From assembly GCF_003001815.1 (NCBI RefSeq), contig NZ_PVMZ01000010.1:62001-126000 (forward strand): a stretch of 64,000 nt of DNA. The letters run 5' to 3'. Under the pieces are notes generated by a model. The model saw only the letters and a program-made list of their open reading frames with translations, searched no databases and was not told the DNA's origin. Of the stretch, positions 16,365 through 23,459 are shown piece by piece. A program made the translations under genes and the position numbers. Source of the stretch: Actinoplanes italicus. Its GTDB lineage: Bacteria > Actinomycetota > Actinomycetes > Mycobacteriales > Micromonosporaceae. Every line of letters begins with the position of its first letter. Within the stretch, counting starts at the first letter, position 1.

Positions 16365-17093
16365 CTACGGCTCGCGGTCGGGCACGGCCATCATGAACGG
16401 GACATTGAGCAGGCCGGCGGTGGTCTGCACCTGATAGCGCGTACGGCCGCGTTTGACGACGGTGCCGACCAGCCCGTTGTACTTGCCGCCGCCACGAAGC
16501 CGGATCCGGTCACCCACGGCGAACGGGATCGGCTTCTCGGTGCTCGTGGCGACCCGGCTCGAAGTGATGCGCGCGAGTTCGGCCTGGTAGCGCGGATGCA
16601 TCGGCGCCGGGACACCGCGGTGCGTCCACGAGAACAGCGCGGACCGGTCGAACCGGGGCGAGCAACGGGTGCACGACCGGACCCGTACCGGCTGACGGTG
16701 CACGGTCGTCCGGTGGCCCGCCGGGCAGATCCCCTCCCACGCGCCTTCGACGCGGGGCACGTCGGAGGGCACACATCGGGTGCCGGAGCAGCCGATCCGG
16801 AGAGCGATCGCCCGCCATGTCCGGTCGTGGCCGTGCCCCGGCCCGGCGAGAGCGTGTGCGATCTCGTGCAGCACGGTGTCGGTGACCTGCTCGGTCGAAT
16901 ACAACCGGACCAGCGGGCGGGACAGCCCGATCTCCTTGCGGTCCAGCCGGCAGATCCCGGCCCGGGTCTTCGCGTCGTCGAAGGTCAGGCGCCACCCGCG
17001 GAGTCCGTGCCGGGCCATCAGACCGATCGCCATCTCTCGCGCCTCGGTCAGGTCCAACTCGTCCCGCTCCTCGTCACCTGTCCATGATGACAA
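16365..17093 (-). CDS. SprT-like zinc metallopeptidase domain protein
   Basis: The 242-residue product has the zinc motif VLHEIAHALAG (HEIAH at 76-80) in a SprT-like context (TDTVLHEIAHALAGPGHGHDRTWRAIA). A cysteine cluster follows (CPAGH ... CTRC, about 132-152) that could form a zinc ribbon, then a KOW/SH3-like tail (VGDRIRLRGGGKYNGLVGTVVKRGRTRYQVQT). Eukaryotic SprT relatives degrade DNA-protein crosslinks; the bacterial role is unclear. The TTG 17093 start is supported by GGAG 7 bases upstream. The first in-frame ATG is 20 codons further on. Confidence 0.72.
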   Translation of the reverse strand: MSSWTGDEERDELDLTEAREMAIGLMARHGLRGWRLTFDDAKTRAGICRLDRKEIGLSRPLVRLYSTEQVTDTVLHEIAHALAGPGHGHDRTWRAIALRIGCSGTRCVPSDVPRVEGAWEGICPAGHRTTVHRQPVRVRSCTRCSPRFDRSALFSWTHRGVPAPMHPRYQAELARITSSRVATSTEKPIPFAVGDRIRLRGGGKYNGLVGTVVKRGRTRYQVQTTAGLLNVPFMMAVPDREP

Positions 17094-17163
17094 GGCGCTC
17101 CGACGTGCCCGCGTCCGAGCCGAACAGGTCGAAGTCCTTTCCGTCGGCCTGAACCAGGCGATC

Positions 17164-17451
17164 TCACGCGACCTGCGGAAACACCTCCATCAAGTGCTCC
17201 TGGCGTTCCCATTGGCCGAACGGCACGTCGGCGATCGCCGCCCCGAGCGCCGCCATGCCCGACCGCATGGCCTCCATCGACGACCAGACCGAGATCGCGA
17301 TGAGCCGGCCACCGGCAGAGTCCTCGAACCCGCCGATCTCCTCCAGCCCGGCGACACCCTCCGACGCCGCACGCAGCCGCCCCATCGCGGCGACGATGTC
17401 GTCCCGGTGCTCCGCTTTCGGATAGTGCACCACCTGCGCGAGAACCCGCAT
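17164..17451 (-). CDS. Antibiotic biosynthesis monooxygenase (ABM) domain protein
   Basis: A 95-residue dimeric ferredoxin-fold protein. MRVLAQVVHYPKAEHRDDIVAAMGRLRAASEGVAGLEEIGGFEDSAGGRLIAISVWSSMEAM has the ABM pattern of a first strand, helix, GL-E-x-x-G strand and the S-x-W-x-S motif. Members act as small oxygenases, haem-degrading enzymes or quinone-handling proteins. The substrate cannot be told here. ATG 17451 follows GGAAGGAAG and lies 2 bp after the SRPBCC stop, so it is the fourth gene of the 18703-17164 operon. Confidence 0.8.
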   Translation of the reverse strand: MRVLAQVVHYPKAEHRDDIVAAMGRLRAASEGVAGLEEIGGFEDSAGGRLIAISVWSSMEAMRSGMAALGAAIADVPFGQWERQEHLMEVFPQVA

Positions 17452-17453
17452 GT

Positions 17454-17951
17454 TCAGCTTCCTTCCACGGTCCCTGCTTCGACCTGTCGAGTGAAAATAT
17501 CCAGAATGCGCTTCCAGCCGGCCTCGTAGCCGCCGGACAGCGAGGTGGCCGCCGCGACCTGCTCGGCGGTGAGCCGCTCCCAGCCACGGTGCTCCAGAGC
17601 GACCCGGGTCAACGCCGGCGACAGCGCCGTGAACGTCAGCTCGACCTCGGTGACCTCGGGCAGGCTCGTCCAGGTCATCGCGAAGCGCTCCGTCGGCTGC
17701 CAGAGGATGACCTCGCCCCAGTCGACCTGGCGCCCGTCGGTCCAGGTCTCGTAGATCCGCCCGCCGAGCTCCCGCTCGATCGTGACGGTGGTGACCTTCT
17801 CCAGCCCGAGCGAGTGCGACCGGGTGGGCCACCAGGCGCCGATGTCCCGGACGAACACCTCGAAGGTGTGCTCACGGTCGCTGCGGACCAGCGTCGACTG
17901 ACGGATCGGCGGTCGTTTCATCGGATGTACGTTGTCGGACACGCCCCTCAT
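17454..17951 (-). CDS. SRPBCC (AHSA1-like) ligand-binding protein
   Basis: The 165-residue product has the AHSA1/SRPBCC fold signature: EHTFEVFVRDIGAWWPTRSHSLG near residue 27, GGRIYETWTDGRQVDWGEVILWQPTERFAMTWT near 62 and a C-terminal GWERLTAEQ...LSGGYEAGWKRILDIF helix. These proteins form a hydrophobic pocket. In actinomycetes they are often paired with an ArsR regulator, as here (38 bp after its stop). ATG 17951 is taken; GTG 17942 or ATG 17921 are possible. Confidence 0.85.
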   Translation of the reverse strand: MRGVSDNVHPMKRPPIRQSTLVRSDREHTFEVFVRDIGAWWPTRSHSLGLEKVTTVTIERELGGRIYETWTDGRQVDWGEVILWQPTERFAMTWTSLPEVTEVELTFTALSPALTRVALEHRGWERLTAEQVAAATSLSGGYEAGWKRILDIFTRQVEAGTVEGS

Positions 17952-17988
17952 TCTGCGGCGCTGGATCCCCGGCCCTCAGCCTTGGTCC

Positions 17989-18342
17989 TCAGGCGACGTC
18001 CGACTCCAGGCCGGGTTCGCCGGCCGCGCGGTCGGCCTCGACCAGGCGACGCCCCACGTCGAGGGCGTCGCTCCACATCTCGTCGAGGAACCGCCGGAGC
18101 CCGGCGAGCCCCTCCGGCCGCGCCCGATAGAGCCGCCGGGTGCCGGCCCGACGCTCGTTCACCAGGCCGGCCTCCCGCAACACGGTCAGATGCTGGCTGA
18201 TCGCGGTCCGAGTCACGTCGAACGCCGCAGCGATCTCCCCGGCCGCCAGCTCATCAGTGGCGACCAGGCGCAGAATCGCCCGCCGGCGCGGCTCCGCCAA
18301 CGCCCGGAAGGCGTCATCGGTCGCGGACTCGTCCTCGATCAT
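17989..18342 (-). CDS. ArsR family winged-helix repressor
   Basis: The 117-residue protein carries the ArsR helix-turn-helix: FRALAEPRRRAILRLVATDELAAGEIAAAFDVTRTAISQHLTVLREAGLVNERRAGTRRLYR. No metal-binding CxC motif is present, so it is more likely a small-molecule-responsive member of the type that controls SRPBCC genes. It starts 7 bp after the VOC stop. It probably represses its own operon at the tandem palindromes at 18750-18777. Confidence 0.92.
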   Translation of the reverse strand: MIEDESATDDAFRALAEPRRRAILRLVATDELAAGEIAAAFDVTRTAISQHLTVLREAGLVNERRAGTRRLYRARPEGLAGLRRFLDEMWSDALDVGRRLVEADRAAGEPGLESDVA

Positions 18343-18349
18343 CAGCCGT

Positions 18350-18703
18350 TCACCCCCACAGACCCACCGGGTTGCCGTCCGGATCGGCGAACACCGCGAA
18401 CCGACCGTAGTCGCCCGGCAGCGGCGACGGTTCCACCAGGGTGGCGCCGCCGAGCCTCACGGCCTCCGCGAGCGTCTTCTCCAGGTCGTCCACCTGCACG
18501 TAGATCTTGACGCCCGCCTCACCCGGCCCCTCGGCGGCCCCGATGCCCCCGCCGATCGCACCCTCCCCGGCGTTGGTGTCCACCAGCGCGTAGCCACCCT
18601 CCTGTTCCGCGGGAGCCGACCACCCGAACAGCTCGGTGTAGAAGCCCCGAGCCCGCTCGGCATCGGCACTGATGATCTCGAAAAACGCAACCGGACGGCC
18701 CAC
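18350..18703 (-). CDS. VOC (glyoxalase/bleomycin-resistance fold) family protein
   Basis: The 117-residue product shows the VOC pattern: VGRPVAFFEIISADAERARGFYTELFGWSA at the N-terminus, VQVDDLEKTLAEAVRLGG in the middle and FAVFADPDGNPVGLWG at the end. The final glutamate-type metal ligand of true glyoxalases is replaced by a GLWG ending, as in many unassigned members. Start GTG 18703 is preferred because GGGAAGGAG lies 7 bases upstream. An ATG at 18748 lies only 6 bases after the -10 box and could be used only by a leaderless transcript. Confidence 0.85.
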   Translation of the reverse strand: MGRPVAFFEIISADAERARGFYTELFGWSAPAEQEGGYALVDTNAGEGAIGGGIGAAEGPGEAGVKIYVQVDDLEKTLAEAVRLGGATLVEPSPLPGDYGRFAVFADPDGNPVGLWG

Positions 18704-18749
18704 GACCGTCTCCTTCCCTGGTTCCTCCCCGACCCTTCCGGCCGGCATC

Positions 18750-18782
18750 GCTAACGTTAGCTTTCGCTAACGTTAGCGTCAA
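18750..18782 (-). promoter_or_regulatory. Promoter with two tandem operators for the VOC-ArsR operon
   Basis: GCTAACGTTAGC, a perfect 12-bp palindrome, occurs at 18750-18761 and again at 18766-18777, 16 bp apart centre to centre. On the minus strand TTGACG (18782-18777) and TAACGT (18759-18754) make a -35/-10 pair with 17-bp spacing. One palindrome fills the spacer and the other covers the -10. This is the classic geometry for repression, most likely by the ArsR protein of the same operon. Confidence 0.72.
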
Positions 18783-18990
18783 CTGACAGATCAAAAGCCG
18801 CCTCTGCTGTACGTCTGAAGTCGCGCCGCCGGCCACGCGGAGCCCGTGCGCCCGCACACATGGCTCCGGCAGCGTGTGCGCGAGCCGCCGCCCGGCGGTT
18901 CCCGACGGCGTCGTCGTCCCGGCGGCCGTCCGGGTCGAGCCGCCTCACGCGCGGTTCGTCAGCTTCGCGCCGACCAGCCACTCCACCCGC

Positions 18991-19155
18991 GTGGTGATGT
19001 GTGGTGCGCGGGTGGGCGTAGGTGACCACGCTGTTGGGGGCGTGGGTGTGCGTGGTGATGTGTGGTGCGCGGGTGGGCGTAGGTGACCACGTTGCCGGGG
19101 GCGTGGGTGTGCGTGGTGATGTGTGGTGCGCGGGTGGGCGTAGGTCACCACGTTG
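18991..19155. repeat. 61-bp tandem repeat, 2.7 copies
   Basis: Units begin at 18991, 19052 and 19113, each opening GTGGTGATGTGTGGTGCGCG. The first two are nearly identical; the third stops after about 43 bp. Because 61 is not a multiple of 3, every frame shifts between copies, so this is not coding. Each unit's first part ends GACCACG, complementary to its CGTGGT start, so units can fold. The 18783-18990 stretch beside it holds no gene I can support. Confidence 0.8.
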
Positions 19156-19229
19156 GCCGGGTGACGGGCCGCGAAGGGAGCAGGGGGTGGCCAGCGGGGG
19201 AGGGTTGGCGGGCGGGGAGCGGTTCGGGT

Positions 19230-19655
19230 TGAAGGCGGCCGGATCGAAACTGATCAGCGCGACCAGCAGGGCGAGCGCCGCAGCCAGGGCCGGGGTGGCG
19301 TAGCCGATGTGGCCCCGGCAGCCTCGACGACCCAGCCGCCGATCGAGGCGCCGGCCATCAGGCCCAGGATCACGCCGGCCGCGGCGTGCTCGCCGAGCCA
19401 TGGCCCGGCCACGGCAATGGCGGCCAGCCTGGCCGCGGAGACGGCGCCGGCCAGGGCGTACGACTCACGCAGTGTCGCCACCATGATGGCCACGCTGACG
19501 CCGAACACGGAGATCGCGAGCCGGGCGGGCGGCGAGGGCGAGGGCGAGGGCGAGGGCGAGGGCGAGGGTGAGGGCGACGGCACCGGGAGCCGCGAAGAGC
19601 CGGCGACAGGACTGGAACACGCGAGGATCGCGTTCGGAGCTGACGAAACGGTCAA
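19230..19655 (-). pseudogene. MFS transporter remnant: deleted and frameshifted
   Basis: The frame from about 19640 reads ISVFGVSVAIMVATLRESYALAGAVSAARLAAIAVAGPWLG, the first two helices of an MFS permease. It then passes directly into AAAGVILGLMAGASIGGWVVEAAG, which resembles the eleventh helix, so the middle (some 250 residues) is missing. Near 19296-19305 a one-base loss moves the last helix (YATPALAAALALLVALISF) into another frame. The N-terminus is altered by a GGCGAG expansion. No stop follows the last helix. The TetR gene just upstream may once have regulated it. Confidence 0.68.
19531..19578. repeat. GGCGAG hexanucleotide microsatellite
   Basis: Eight GGCGAG units; the first six are perfect, the seventh has GGTGAG and the eighth GGCGAC. 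It lies within the MFS remnant and would read as Ser-Pro repeats on the minus strand. Confidence 0.9.
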
Positions 19656-19686
19656 ACGGCTTCCAGCGGAGCGGTATTCATCGTGA

Positions 19687-20277
19687 TTAGTGATGAATAC
19701 CGAGGAGTGGCCGCAGGATGTCGTCGACGATGTGGATCACCCACGCCTCGTCGAGAGGTTCGCCGGAGAGCAGCAGCCGGTGCCAGAGCAGCGCCTTGCC
19801 GACCTCGACGACGGCGCCGACGTTCGGTGCGGCCGTGAGGTCGCCGCGGGCGACGGCCCGCTGGAAGACGGCGGTCGCGTCGGTGACGCCGGACTCCAGC
19901 ACGTGCTCGTGCAGGACGCGGCCCAGGGACGGATCGCTGCGGATGGCGGCGAGCAGGCTCAGCACGATCGGCTGCTTGCGCTCGTAGACGCGGCAGAACG
20001 CGTTCATCGCGCCGATCAGGTCACCACGCAGCGTACCCGTGTCGGGCAGCGGCGGGTGGTCGATCATCATGCCGTGGAGGGCCGCGGCCACCATGTCGGG
20101 CTTGCCGGACCAGCGGCGGTAGATGGTGGCCTTGCTGGCCCGGGCCCGGCGGGCGACCTCGTCGATCGACATGCGGTCGTACCCGACCTCGGTCAGCAGC
20201 TCACGGATCGCCTCGAGGATGGCCTGCTCCCGGGCCGGGTCCAGGCGGTACTGAGTGGTGGCCGGCGACTGCGGCAT
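19687..20277 (-). CDS. TetR family transcriptional regulator
   Basis: The 196-residue protein has the TetR DNA-binding domain at residues ~16-62 (AREQAILEAIRELLTEVGYDRMSIDEVARRARASKATIYRRWSGKPDMVAAAL) and a typical TetR_C ligand domain with PIVLSLLAAIRSDPSLGRVLHEHV. ATG 20277 follows GGGGGGCC. An upstream frame to 20355 would overlap the SDR gene. It starts 17 bp after the SDR stop and probably shares its transcript, so it may autoregulate through the inverted repeat at 21167-21193. Confidence 0.9.
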   Translation of the reverse strand: MPQSPATTQYRLDPAREQAILEAIRELLTEVGYDRMSIDEVARRARASKATIYRRWSGKPDMVAAALHGMMIDHPPLPDTGTLRGDLIGAMNAFCRVYERKQPIVLSLLAAIRSDPSLGRVLHEHVLESGVTDATAVFQRAVARGDLTAAPNVGAVVEVGKALLWHRLLLSGEPLDEAWVIHIVDDILRPLLGIHH

Positions 20278-20294
20278 CCGGCCCCCCGAAGATG

Positions 20295-21146
20295 TCACTG
20301 AGCGTTGGTCAACGTACCGTATCGCACCCCGGTCAGCTCCTCGGAGATCGACCACAGGCGCCGGGCGGCGGCCTCGTCGCGGCCGCGTCCGGAGACCTGG
20401 ATCAGGGTGGGCCGGCCCCGGCGCTCACCGGGGCCGTCCGGCCCGTACGCCTGCCCGGTCCTGACCTCCGGTCCCGACGCCGCCCGGAGGATGGGCAGCG
20501 CACCCGCCTCGGCGGACTGCGCCGAAAGGCGCACCAACCTGATGATCACGTCACGCATCGCGCTGCCGGTGCGGGCCAGATCGGTGTGCGCGACGCCGGG
20601 GTGGGCCAGGACGCTGGTCAGGCCGGTACGCCGTGCGAGTTCCAGCGCGAACAGGACATTCGCCAGCTTGGACTGGGAGTAGGCGCCGAACTGCCGGTAC
20701 CGCCGCTCACCCATCAGGTCGTCGAAGTCGATGCGGCCACGCCGGTGCAGGCCGCTCGTGACGGTGACGACCCGTGGCGCCGCGGCCGCCCGCAGGGCCG
20801 GCATCAGCAGCCCGGTCAGCGCGAAGTGGCCGAGGTGGTTGACGCCGAACTGACGCTCGAACCCGTCGGTGGTCAGCTCGCGCCGGGGGACGGCCATCAC
20901 TCCGGCGTTGTTGATCAGGAGGTCGAGTCGTCCGTACGACTCGAGGAATCTCTGTGCGAAGCGCCGCACCGAGGCGAGGTCGCCGAGGTCGAGTTCCCAC
21001 CAGGTGCCGCCGGTGCGGGCCGCCGCGGCGAGGCCGCGCTCCCGGCCGCGCGCCGCGATGATCACCTGTTTTCCGTCTTCGGCCAGCTGGAGCGCGGTGT
21101 GGTAACCGATGCCGCCGGTCGCCCCGGTGACGATGGCGATGTCCAT
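20295..21146 (-). CDS. Short-chain dehydrogenase/reductase
   Basis: The 283-residue product has the NAD(P) loop VTGATGGIGYH (about 5-15), NNAGVM (about 80), the serine strand VVTVTSGLHRRG (about 130) and the catalytic YSQSKLANV (about 160). It matches the retinol-dehydrogenase/WW-oxidoreductase-like subgroup of classical SDRs. The substrate is unknown. ATG 21146 is chosen because GGGAGGAAC lies upstream. The 16-codon longer frame has no ribosome site and runs into the inverted repeat. It is operonic with the TetR gene. Confidence 0.9.
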   Translation of the reverse strand: MDIAIVTGATGGIGYHTALQLAEDGKQVIIAARGRERGLAAAARTGGTWWELDLGDLASVRRFAQRFLESYGRLDLLINNAGVMAVPRRELTTDGFERQFGVNHLGHFALTGLLMPALRAAAAPRVVTVTSGLHRRGRIDFDDLMGERRYRQFGAYSQSKLANVLFALELARRTGLTSVLAHPGVAHTDLARTGSAMRDVIIRLVRLSAQSAEAGALPILRAASGPEVRTGQAYGPDGPGERRGRPTLIQVSGRGRDEAAARRLWSISEELTGVRYGTLTNAQ

Positions 21147-21166
21147 GGCGTTCCTCCCTCTCACGA

Positions 21167-21193
21167 TGGTGTACGAAACGGTACCGTACACCA
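21167..21193. promoter_or_regulatory. Inverted repeat upstream of the SDR-TetR pair, likely operator
   Basis: TGGTGTAC and GTACACCA are perfect 8-bp arms separated by 11 bp. The internal GGTACCGTAC adds further symmetry. The repeat lies 21 bp upstream of the SDR start and 17 bp from the haloperoxidase stop, where a TetR protein would bind. Confidence 0.55.
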
Positions 21194-21209
21194 CCGCGAA
21201 GGGGACAGG

Positions 21210-22454
21210 TCAGTGCCGGCGCGGCAGCAGACTGGTGGCCAGCACCTCCAGGCCGACACCGTCGCCGATGGCCAGGCCGGTGCGGTTGCTGAAGTCGAAG
21301 TGCAGACCGCCGTACACCCGTGACCGTCCCACTTCGGCGGCCGCCGCGGAGAAGCTCGGATAGGTGCGTGCCGTCCCGCCCGGCGCCGAGTCGGTCGCGT
21401 GGGTGAAGGCGATCCGGTCGGTGCGGAAGAATCCGGCCAGCACCGTGGCGCCCGCGCCGCTGTACGAGCTGTGCCCCGACACGTACTCCGGTGAGCTGCC
21501 GACGCTGCCGGCCCGCGCCGACCAGGCCGGGTCCGCGACCGTCGCCGGGTTGCCGTCGGTGTCCGCCTCGCGGATCGCGGTTGTCGGCCGCCAGTGCCGG
21601 TAGGCGTACTTGGTCGACACGGTCACCACGCTGGTGTCGGCCAGCGCCATGGTGATCAGCGCGCCGAGCCGGGCCTCGTCGGCGAGCCGCAGGTGCCGGG
21701 CCTCGGCGACGGTCAGGGCTATCCGCAGCCACTCGCCGGGCGGCTGGCCCGAACCGGCCGGCAGCGACCAGAACTGGTAGGTGGCCAGCAGGTCGGGCCG
21801 CGGCACCGCGGCATCGCCCAGGTCGGCCACCTCGGCGAACGCGGTGGTGTAGGCGGCGCTGTCCAGGGCCGGCGGGCCCGCCGGGACTCGCGGGGCGGCG
21901 ATGGCGAAGGGCCGCACGTTACGGTACTGAACCCCGGACCAGGCGGTCCGGAAGACTCCCGGTCCGGTTCCGGCGGGCTGGGACTCCACGGGCGAAGATC
22001 CATCGGCGGTACGGGCATCGAACACCGCGGTGCCCACATGGGCGCCCCACGCGGCGCCACTGTCCACGCCGTGGTGCAGCAGGGTCAGGCCGGCGGCGAG
22101 TTCGGCGTCGTAACCGGCGGAGCGTGCGGCATCGGCCCGGACCAGCACGGCGTGCGCGGCGGCCACCGCGGCGGCCTGCGGGTTCGCGTGCCGGGGGCCG
22201 CGCTCGGCCACCAGCGCGGGCTCCCTCGTACCGGAGATCCCGTTGACCGCGTCGTAGATCGCCACGTTGACCATGGCGTACAGGCGGGCCGCGTCGGCGT
22301 CGGTCGCCCTGGTCAGCCGGACCGCGTCGAGAGCGAGTCCGTTCCAGGAGGCGACCGCGCCGATGTCGGGCTCCGCCGGGTTCGCCCGTGCGGGCGCGAC
22401 GGCACCGGCGCCGGCCAGCGCCGACAGGACGACGACGAGTAGTTTGCGCATCAT
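21210..22454 (-). CDS. Secreted vanadium-dependent haloperoxidase-like protein
   Basis: The 414-residue product has a Sec signal peptide (cleavage near ANP, residue 25). It carries the vanadate/phosphate-binding residues of the PAP2-haloperoxidase superfamily: K282 and R289 in STKYAYRHWRP, SGH at 326-328 in PEYVSGHSSYSG, and R379/H385 in SRVYGGLHFDFSN. It would oxidise halides with H2O2 outside the cell, or be an acid phosphatase relative. Start ATG 22454 follows GGAGGTGATCG. It is not coupled to neighbours; the next gene upstream is a pseudogene. Confidence 0.87.
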   Translation of the reverse strand: MMRKLLVVVLSALAGAGAVAPARANPAEPDIGAVASWNGLALDAVRLTRATDADAARLYAMVNVAIYDAVNGISGTREPALVAERGPRHANPQAAAVAAAHAVLVRADAARSAGYDAELAAGLTLLHHGVDSGAAWGAHVGTAVFDARTADGSSPVESQPAGTGPGVFRTAWSGVQYRNVRPFAIAAPRVPAGPPALDSAAYTTAFAEVADLGDAAVPRPDLLATYQFWSLPAGSGQPPGEWLRIALTVAEARHLRLADEARLGALITMALADTSVVTVSTKYAYRHWRPTTAIREADTDGNPATVADPAWSARAGSVGSSPEYVSGHSSYSGAGATVLAGFFRTDRIAFTHATDSAPGGTARTYPSFSAAAAEVGRSRVYGGLHFDFSNRTGLAIGDGVGLEVLATSLLPRRH

Positions 22455-22542
22455 CGATCACCTCCGGGTGGCCCGTCCGGGCCTCACGGCCGAGCCTGCC
22501 CCAGCCGGGATCCGAGAGCGTCGATGTGTAAGCGAAGCGACT

Positions 22543-22675
22543 CCACGAGGGAGATGCCGGGTGGCGCCGGTCCGGCCGGACCCGGCCGTCCGCGACCCCG
22601 CAGCCGGCGCCGCCTCCGCCGAGCGCCTGTCCAGCGACGCGGACCGGGCGGTCCGCCAGGGCGTCTCCCTCGTGG
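22543..22675. repeat. 133-bp element with 16-bp inverted ends
   Basis: CCACGAGGGAGATGCC (22543-22558) pairs with GGCGTCTCCCTCGTGG (22660-22675), with one G-T position. The interior contains further self-complementary blocks (GGTCCGGCCGGACC and GCGGACCGGGCGGTCCGC). It fills the gap between the haloperoxidase start and the pseudogene stop and may be a folded RNA or a small non-autonomous mobile element. No target-site duplication longer than 2 bp is evident. Confidence 0.5.
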
Positions 22676-23402
22676 CTAGTGGGCGGACACCAGCACGGCG
22701 CCCAGGTACCGTCCGGTGAGGACATCGTGCAACGCCCGCGGCGCCCGGCCGATACCGTCCACGATGACGTGCGGGAACTCGACCGGCGCGGAGCGTTGCC
22801 AGGCCGCCCACTCGGCGCGGATCCTCTCGTCGCCGTGCGCGCTGTATCCGGTCATCGTGATCTGCTTGAGGATCAGCTGATAGGTGTCGATCCCGGACGG
22901 CGCCGAGGAGCCGGGCGATCCGGCCGGCGATCGAGCCCACCGCGCCGGCGCCACCGGTCACGAGCACCGTGTCGCCGGGACGGACCGGCGCCGCCCGGGT
23001 GAGTGCTCCGTAGGCGGTGACGCCCTGGGACAGGTGGACCGCCGGGTCCGGCAGATCCGTGCCGAGCGGGCGGCAGTCCGCGGCGGCCACCAGCGCGTAT
23101 TCACGCCAGCCGAGCATGTGCTGCACGAACTCTCCGGGCTTGAGGTCACCGTCCGGTGCGGACACCACCTCGCCGATCGCGGGCCCGAACAGGGTGTCAC
23201 CGGGACCGAGACCCGGGAACGGGGCTCCGGTGACACCGGCCAGCAGAGTTCGCAAGGCCGCGAACACTGTGAACCAGCGGTTGCGGACCAGCACCTGCCC
23301 GGGGCCGGGATCCGGGACCGGTGTCTCGGTGACGGTCAGGTCGGTGGGCCGGGGCAGACCCGCCGGGACCGCGGCCACTCGCACCTCACGTGACAGGGGC
23401 AT
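22676..23402 (-). pseudogene. NADP-dependent (MDR/CurA-like) oxidoreductase with internal deletion
   Basis: From 23402 the frame gives an intact N-terminal half: VRNRWFTVFAALRTLLAG, then the Rossmann start DTVLVTGGAGAVGSIAGRIARLLGA. At about 22893-22905 the reading jumps to another frame with GIDTYQLILKQITMTGYSAHGDERIRAEWAAW and a normal C-terminal end. About 90 residues of the Rossmann fold are missing and the frame is broken, so only about 241 codons remain of a family of about 335. ATG 23402 and the TAG at 22676 survive. Confidence 0.8.
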
Positions 23403-23459
23403 CCGTACTCCCTCGATGGGCTCGTCAAAGGTGCCCGACGGTAAACCCTTCCCCGCACG

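Noticed and set aside
18991..19155. CRISPR array or coding repeat
   Set aside because: Units of 61 bp without distinct spacers, in a non-triplet period, so neither fits.
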